Source: Pinus tabuliformis (Eukaryota > Streptophyta > Pinopsida > Pinales > Pinaceae). Taken from it: a DNA stretch of 64,000 bases. Position numbers and translations under genes: made by a program. Below, piece by piece: positions 59,298-64,000 of this stretch. The notes under the pieces are model-generated. The model made no database searches, was not told the origin of the DNA, and was given only the letters and a program-made list of their open reading frames with translations. How positions within the stretch are numbered: the first letter of the stretch is position 1; each line of letters starts with the position of its first letter. Location of the stretch: positions 828,661,503 through 828,725,502 of the forward strand of contig CM062819.1 of the NCBI GenBank assembly GCA_031772625.1. The letters run 5' to 3'.

Positions 59298-60701
59298 TGT
59301 TAAAATTGGAAACTAGGGCCAAACTCCATGTGCATCTTCTTATTTATGGTCGCTGATATTTTTCTTGGATTCCTCTCATCGAGAGGAATAGGATTGATCT
59401 AAAGATCATTGGATTCCGTCATGTATTCATGGAGATATAAATTTATTTGTGTTACTTGACAATTTGTCAAGGTTGGCCAGCAACCAAATTACCGCAACTC
59501 AACTTCAACGTTGCACTATAAATAAAGGTGGTCTTCAAGTCATTTTCACACCATCATCTCTTGTGATCTCTCTCCACTTCTCATTAATTTAACAACTTGT
59601 TAAACTAATCTAACTGGACTTGACTCAGTTAAATGAGCCAACCAATTACAACTCATCCTCATCCTTTAACTGATGGATAAATCCTCAATCAAAGGAGAAA
59701 CTGTTGCATGTCCTCACATAGACTTCAAGTTCATAATTCCTTAACTAATTAACTCAAACTGAATTAATTAATTAATTTACAAACTGCTGTTAATATCAAA
59801 TTCGAATTTTACTTCCTATTTCTAGTCCAGGGACTGACTAAAATAGGAATCCACACTGAACTGCTAAAAATAGAACTTTTATTTTTAGCACTTCCATTTT
59901 TCATTCCCTGTTGCCCAATCCAACACTGATGCCCATTTGGGTTTTGGTGGAAGGGAGGTCTAAAGGAGAATACGTTGTCCTAGAGGAGATCTAACTCTAG
60001 CCGCAAATCTAAAAGGAAGCCCTAGATGCTGTCAAAGAGAAGGCTCCCATACGCAGTCAAGGAGGAAGCAAGCTGCTGTTCAGTTGTGCCCTAATCCGCT
60101 GTCAAGGAAGGACTAATGCTGCCCTAACTGTAGTCCTAAAGGAGGTGATCTAGCCACAGTCCAAGCAAGGAGACTTAGCCGCAGTTCATGAAGCCTAGAC
60201 ACAGTTGAAAGGAGAAGACCTAGGAGTTGTCTGGCCACAGGTAAAGGAGACCTATTTGTTGTCTTAAGAAGCTTCAATACGCAACCCTAATCAACAGCAT
60301 AAGAAGGCCTAAAGCCGCAATTAGAGGAGCCCTAAACACAGCTTGAAAGGGACCCTAAGACGCAGTTAGAAGTGTGGACCTAGCCGCAACAAAAAGGAGT
60401 AACTCAACAGCGTGAAGGGTCTGTGTTAATACCACGTTGTTGTAGGTGACAACGTGGTTGTTATGAATATAATTCATAACAAGTAAATAAATAAAATAAA
60501 TGTAAATATTAAATAATCAAATATTGGTTATGTTAAATAGTCATTAAGTTAAGTGAAAAGGCATGTCTAAAAGACATGCCCAGTCACGAAAGGACACTTG
60601 CTTAGGTATATATGCGGGTCCTCATTGTAACATTTGATCATCACTTATACATTTTTATATATAATAACTTATTATTACAAATACTTCTATGTATTTTAAC
60701 A
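59298..60701 (+). repeat. LTR of a related second element
   Basis: TGTTAAAATTGG start and TTTTAACA end. The U3 hairpin motif at 59370-59392 and TATAAATA at 59517-59524 correspond in order to those of the 53003 LTR. The rest differs and carries a minisatellite (59980-60425). A primer-binding-like site at 60737 suggests a 5' LTR. The end at 60701 is chosen by the inverted TGTTAAAA/TTTTAACA and is uncertain. Confidence 0.65.
59980..60425. repeat. Degenerate ~25-bp minisatellite in LTR
   Basis: Around 15 imperfect units of the form AAGGAG..CCTAGCCGCAGTT, with spacing of about 20-35 nt, fill the downstream part of the LTR. No frame is maintained across units. Confidence 0.7.
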
Positions 60702-60736
60702 TTCAAGCCAACAAGCTATCAATTTTGATGCTTTAG

Positions 60737-60749
60737 TGGTATCAAAGCC
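60737..60749 (+). other. Primer-binding-like site
   Basis: TGGTATCAAAGCC resembles the initiator-Met site with one change and touches the ATG at 60750. It is about 35 bases beyond the presumed LTR end, farther than usual. Confidence 0.55.
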
Positions 60750-62862
60750 ATGGCGCACAACATAATCATGCGAGTCTTTGAGCGTAGTTCACCGCACAAT
60801 ATGCCATTACATTCATGTCCTGAATCCATGGAGAATTTTAGTAAAATGCAAGAAGCATTTCAACGTTTAGAAAAATCATTTGCAGAAGTTAAAGCATGTC
60901 GAAAGGAAATCGATAATAAGGAAAATAATAGCGACAATGAAGAAATGAAACAAGAGGAAGCAAAAGAAGAAGATCTTGATTATGATAATGAACATGAAGA
61001 TGTTATAGATAATGATGAAGATGAGGATCCAGATGAAGTTGGTCTCGGTGTGGATGAAAATGATGTCGATGAAGATTCTGTAGGTCAAGAGAATGATTCA
61101 GATGATGATGTTCCCTTGCGTATGAGGGTTCAAGTAAAACAATCGACAAAACCACCCAGTGAAGGTTCCCCTATGTGTGATGTTGACTCTGAGGTTGAGA
61201 AGCCTTTAGCAATAAGACACAAACAAAAATCTGCCAGTGAAAGTTCCCCCATGGATAGTGACAACTCTGAAGATGAGAAACCTTTGTCAAAAAGAGAATC
61301 TAAAACAAGCCAATAAAGGTTCCCTTATGGATAGTGATGTAAATAATGTAGCAGTAAAAAACAAACCAAATAGAGTGGTTAAGAAAGACATAAATGGAAA
61401 AACTCAATCTGTTAAAATTGAAATTTATTTCAAGAAGAAGGTGTTGCCAGTTAAGAGCATAACAAGCAGTGCAAAAAAGTTGAAAGGGGGGAAATTGTCT
61501 CCTGGACCTAGTGGAAAGTTAGATTGGACAGCTCATTCGACTCCCATGACTAGGGCAATGGGAAGTCCTATAAGACCCCAATTGCCTTCCTTGACAAGTA
61601 GACCTTTTGGTGTCTTTCCCCCTCCACCACCTTTCAGACCTGGTATTGATAACCTTGCTAGTCTTGGACCATCAAGTACTGGATTTGAGGAAGTGACGGC
61701 TACTAGAGATCAGCGAATGACTGATTGCCAAGTTGGCAGCCATTTCAAAAGAGAAGCCATGGGAGGAACAGGACAAGATGTCTGGAAAGGTGTTGGGAAC
61801 TAGAATTCTCTTAGTCAAGGACAAGATCCAGGCAACATGTTCATTTCCTTTCAACATCACATGGGTGGTCATCCACATGGTGGCTTCCTCAATATGCCAC
61901 AACAATTTCCAGGCCCTCCCTTATTTGGAGTCAGGCCATCTCCAGATATGTGTGGTGTTCGCTATCATATGCGGGATGGTGGAGATGCATTTCCAAGGCA
62001 TAATCGCACCTTGGGTTGGCAAAGACAGGATGATGATGTTTGTGGTCCCCATAACCAGGTTCCTCTGCATGCATGGGATGGGCCAACATCTTATGGAGAG
62101 GAATCACGTGTTTATGGACGACCTGCTCAGGATCAAATTGTCCAAGGAGTTGGTGGCTGCAGTTGGGATCAAGGAACAAATATGTGGGAAGTCAACAAAA
62201 GGGATACTGAAAGACGCATCAGGAAAGTTTGTTTCAGCGATCGCAATGTGTTTATGAAATATGAGCATTCAAAGTCCTTGCTCATATTTTATCAAGAAAC
62301 GAACAAAGTTATAAAAACGTTGAATTTCCCAGAAAGAACCATTATCCACACGTTCTACTTCAACGAGCACGACGATTCCTTGGTTATGGTTATAAACATA
62401 ACTGTAGATAGGGAAATTGTATTGAAAACAATCCCAATTGTATCATTCTATCAACAAGAAACTGTACAATTAACACACCGATTACAAGTAGATCTGGGGA
62501 AATCATGTTTTGAATTTGACATTCCCATCTGCAAGGTCCTCTCATTAGAAGAGGCAAACGATAAAATGATAATTATAGACATTAGCTCCCCCTCCAATTC
62601 CACGGTGAGGAAAGAAAATGTTGTGGCATCGAGGGAGCCCAGAGTTGTGCCCAAGAATCGACAGATTGTAGCCCCAATTGGTTTTGAAACATGGATAGAC
62701 CACATAATGATTTTTCATGGCATGTTACTGTTCAAGATTTCTGAGACAGTCCACAGTGCAATTCCTTGTTTACCCCTACATGCTGTGGATCACAAAGAAG
62801 TGTCAGAGGACATATTTTCGGGTAGTAGTCCGTTGACATATTTCCATGTAGTAGTCTGTTGA
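60750..62862 (+). pseudogene. Acidic/proline-rich ORF of unknown family, broken
   Basis: The first frame (60750-61316) begins MAHNIIMRVFERSS. It has a coiled-coil-like part (QEAFQRLEKSFAEVKACRKE), then a very acidic run, then repeats around SSPMDSDNSEDEKPL. A one-base shift near 61310 moves coding to the next frame (NKGSLMDSDVNN), which continues through a TAG at 61801 to 62862. That part is basic, then Pro-rich (FPPPPPFRPG), His/Gly/Met-rich (HHMGGHPHGGF), and ends in a beta-strand-rich region (about 62200-62580). No gag, protease or pol motif. With two lesions in about 700 codons, it may be a captured host coding sequence or an atypical gag. Confidence 0.5.
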
Positions 62863-62995
62863 CAGACATTCCGGGTAGTAGCTCGTCGATTGATATTCCG
62901 AGTAGTAGCCTGCTGACAGATATTTAGGGGAGTAGCTCGCTGTTAGAGATTCCGGGTTGTAGCCCGATGAATAGAGGGTGGTAGCTTAAGCTCCC
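62818..62995 (+). repeat. 27-bp tandem repeat coding a 9-residue motif
   Basis: About six units of GGGTAGTAGTCCGTTGACAG-like sequence with 26-27 bp spacing. Read in one frame, most units give (G/S)SSxLTDIP. A one-base loss in the first unit and a TAG later end the frame, so the repeat is now non-coding but appears to have been a protein repeat. Confidence 0.75.
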
Positions 62996-63186
62996 CTCCG
63001 GTGGCAAATTCTTCTTCTTCTAGATTCGAGAATATTTAGCATATGAGTAGGAACAATCGAGAAGCAAGAATTAGCAAGAGATGTACATTGATGATCCGAG
63101 ATGATGAGATACTTGAGATGGGACGTATGTCATTTTGATAGATGGTCCGATATTGGGAGGTGGAATTCTCCCTAGTTGAGAGGGAG

Positions 63187-63563
63187 TGTTAAAATATGCA
63201 ACTGCGGTCAAATTCCACTTTGGACTACTCATTTGATGGAGATGATGATGAAATTCCTCTTTCCGAGAGTACCAAAATCGACCTAAAGATCACCTTAGCC
63301 CTATGCACATGTACCAATGGACAGGTCAAGTGGACCCTCATGGAAGCCTATACATAGAAGAGACCTCAAGCTCATTTGGACACACATCAAGCTCTCTTCT
63401 CCTCTTCTATTTGGTCTTGTCTTGCACAAGTTTGACAGAGGAAGCTCGCTCAAGGGTCCGAAACTTCAGGATGAAGCTCACACTGAACTAGGGTTTTCTG
63501 ATTCAAAGTCGTTGGCACAAAACTGAGCATTTGGGTCTTTGGACGCTGGCACACAATGGTCAT
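63187..63563 (+). repeat. 3' LTR, truncated
   Basis: It matches 53003 to about 53450, with a deletion near 63293 and a damaged TATA (TATACATA). The U3 hairpin at 63254-63278 has lost its last stem base. Homology stops at GGTCAT (63563). Confidence 0.8.
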
Positions 63564-64000
63564 TCCCATACTATTTAGTGGACATTGGCATCAATGACAA
63601 CACCATTCAACACTCTTTGTCTTGCATCTATAGTCTATTCCCCGAAAGTATTACAATGCTAATCTAAGAAACATGACACATCCTTACCCCACTTCATGTC
63701 ACATATTTCATGTGTCGGACATAACACATGCGTGCCATGTGTTCGACACGAGCCCTAATCGTGTCCCAAAATTCAGACATTTGTTCGGTGAAAAAGCAGC
63801 CCACATCTTCTAAAAAGTGATTTTTTTCCTCATTCTCACACTATTTAGTCATAGGTTTAGAGCTCTGAGAGGTTTTGTAGTGCAACAAAGGGTGATTATG
63901 CAGTGCTAGAAAGGATTCCGAGTGTTGGGAAGTGGATTTGTCTAGGCCCTACTAATGTTATGTAATTAATGTTAATGTTAAATTTTTGGTTTAAATTTTT
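63564..64000. other. Unassigned flank
   Basis: No gene or element end recognised. Contains GACACA/GTGTCGGACA-like words (about 63660-63780). Confidence 0.3.

Larger units (their letters stand above)
53003..63563 (+). mobile_element. LTR element with largely non-coding interior
   Basis: The 5' LTR (53003-54194) and a truncated 3' LTR (63187-63563) share TGTTAAAATATGCAA and most following sequence. A primer-binding site follows the first, and a polypurine tract (GTTGAGAGGGAG, 63175-63186) precedes the second. No RT, integrase or protease is visible in the 9 kb between. Another LTR with its own primer-binding-like site lies inside at 59298. The whole may be a non-autonomous element with a nested or recombined second element. 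The lost 3' end prevents a target-duplication test. Confidence 0.65.

Noticed and set aside
60750-62862. Endogenous pararetrovirus origin
   Set aside because: No coat-protein zinc finger, movement protein, protease or RT motif seen; the flanks look like an LTR element.
1-64000. CRISPR array, bacterial operon or organellar gene cluster
   Set aside because: No short direct repeats with regular unique spacers, no operon structure, and splice signals, LTRs and plant LINE motifs instead.

Overview
The window looks like nuclear DNA from a seed plant with a large, repeat-swollen genome, plausibly a gymnosperm. This is inferred from AT-rich sequence, nested and mostly decayed LTR retrotransposons, old LINE fragments, and a first exon that looks host-encoded and is followed by at least 18.5 kb without a recognisable second exon. 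No bacterial, organellar, CRISPR or canonical tRNA/rRNA feature was seen.

Layout. (1) 1-1330: a LINE ORF1-like fragment (minus strand) and an unassigned exon-like ORF. (2) 1330-5390, resuming at 23310-23556 and 33900-36700: a tandem array of about 1.5-1.9 kb non-coding units containing microsatellites and paired tRNA-like (SINE-type) heads. (3) 5391-23309: a 17.9-kb LTR element with 2.9-kb LTRs and only a gag-like gene, inserted inside one tRNA-like head. It carries a nested Copia element (11249-16409, TSD TATTG). (4) 23552-23991: a LINE RNase H remnant, interrupted by (5) 23992-32683, a composite Ty3/Gypsy insertion. That insertion has three LTRs, a 5.1-kb open gag-protease-RNase H-RT frame on the minus strand, a coiled-coil ORF on the plus strand, and an outer GGTGT duplication. 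(6) 32995-33894: a broken coiled-coil ORF. (7) 36914-42818: a decayed Ty3/Gypsy element (minus). (8) 43110-43990: a ubiquitin-like stretch followed by LINE ORF1 remains. (9) 44982-45449: exon 1 of an RH39-like DEAD-box RNA helicase, the only convincing host gene. (10) 46508-52653: a Copia gag-protease remnant (TSD ATTCT) containing two solo LTRs, one of them packed with W-box motifs. (11) 53003-63563: an LTR element with a mostly non-coding interior. Inside it are another LTR with its own primer-binding-like site and a broken acidic/proline-rich ORF of unknown origin.

No operon-like cooperation exists here. The history is one of insertion into insertion: array, then LINE fragment and giant LTR element, then Copia and composite Gypsy. 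The most unusual structure is the composite at 23992-32683. Both of its outer ends are U5 ends, two inner 698-bp LTRs lie head to head, and a perfect 5-bp duplication flanks the whole unit. This resembles integration of a rearranged (self-integrated) cDNA.
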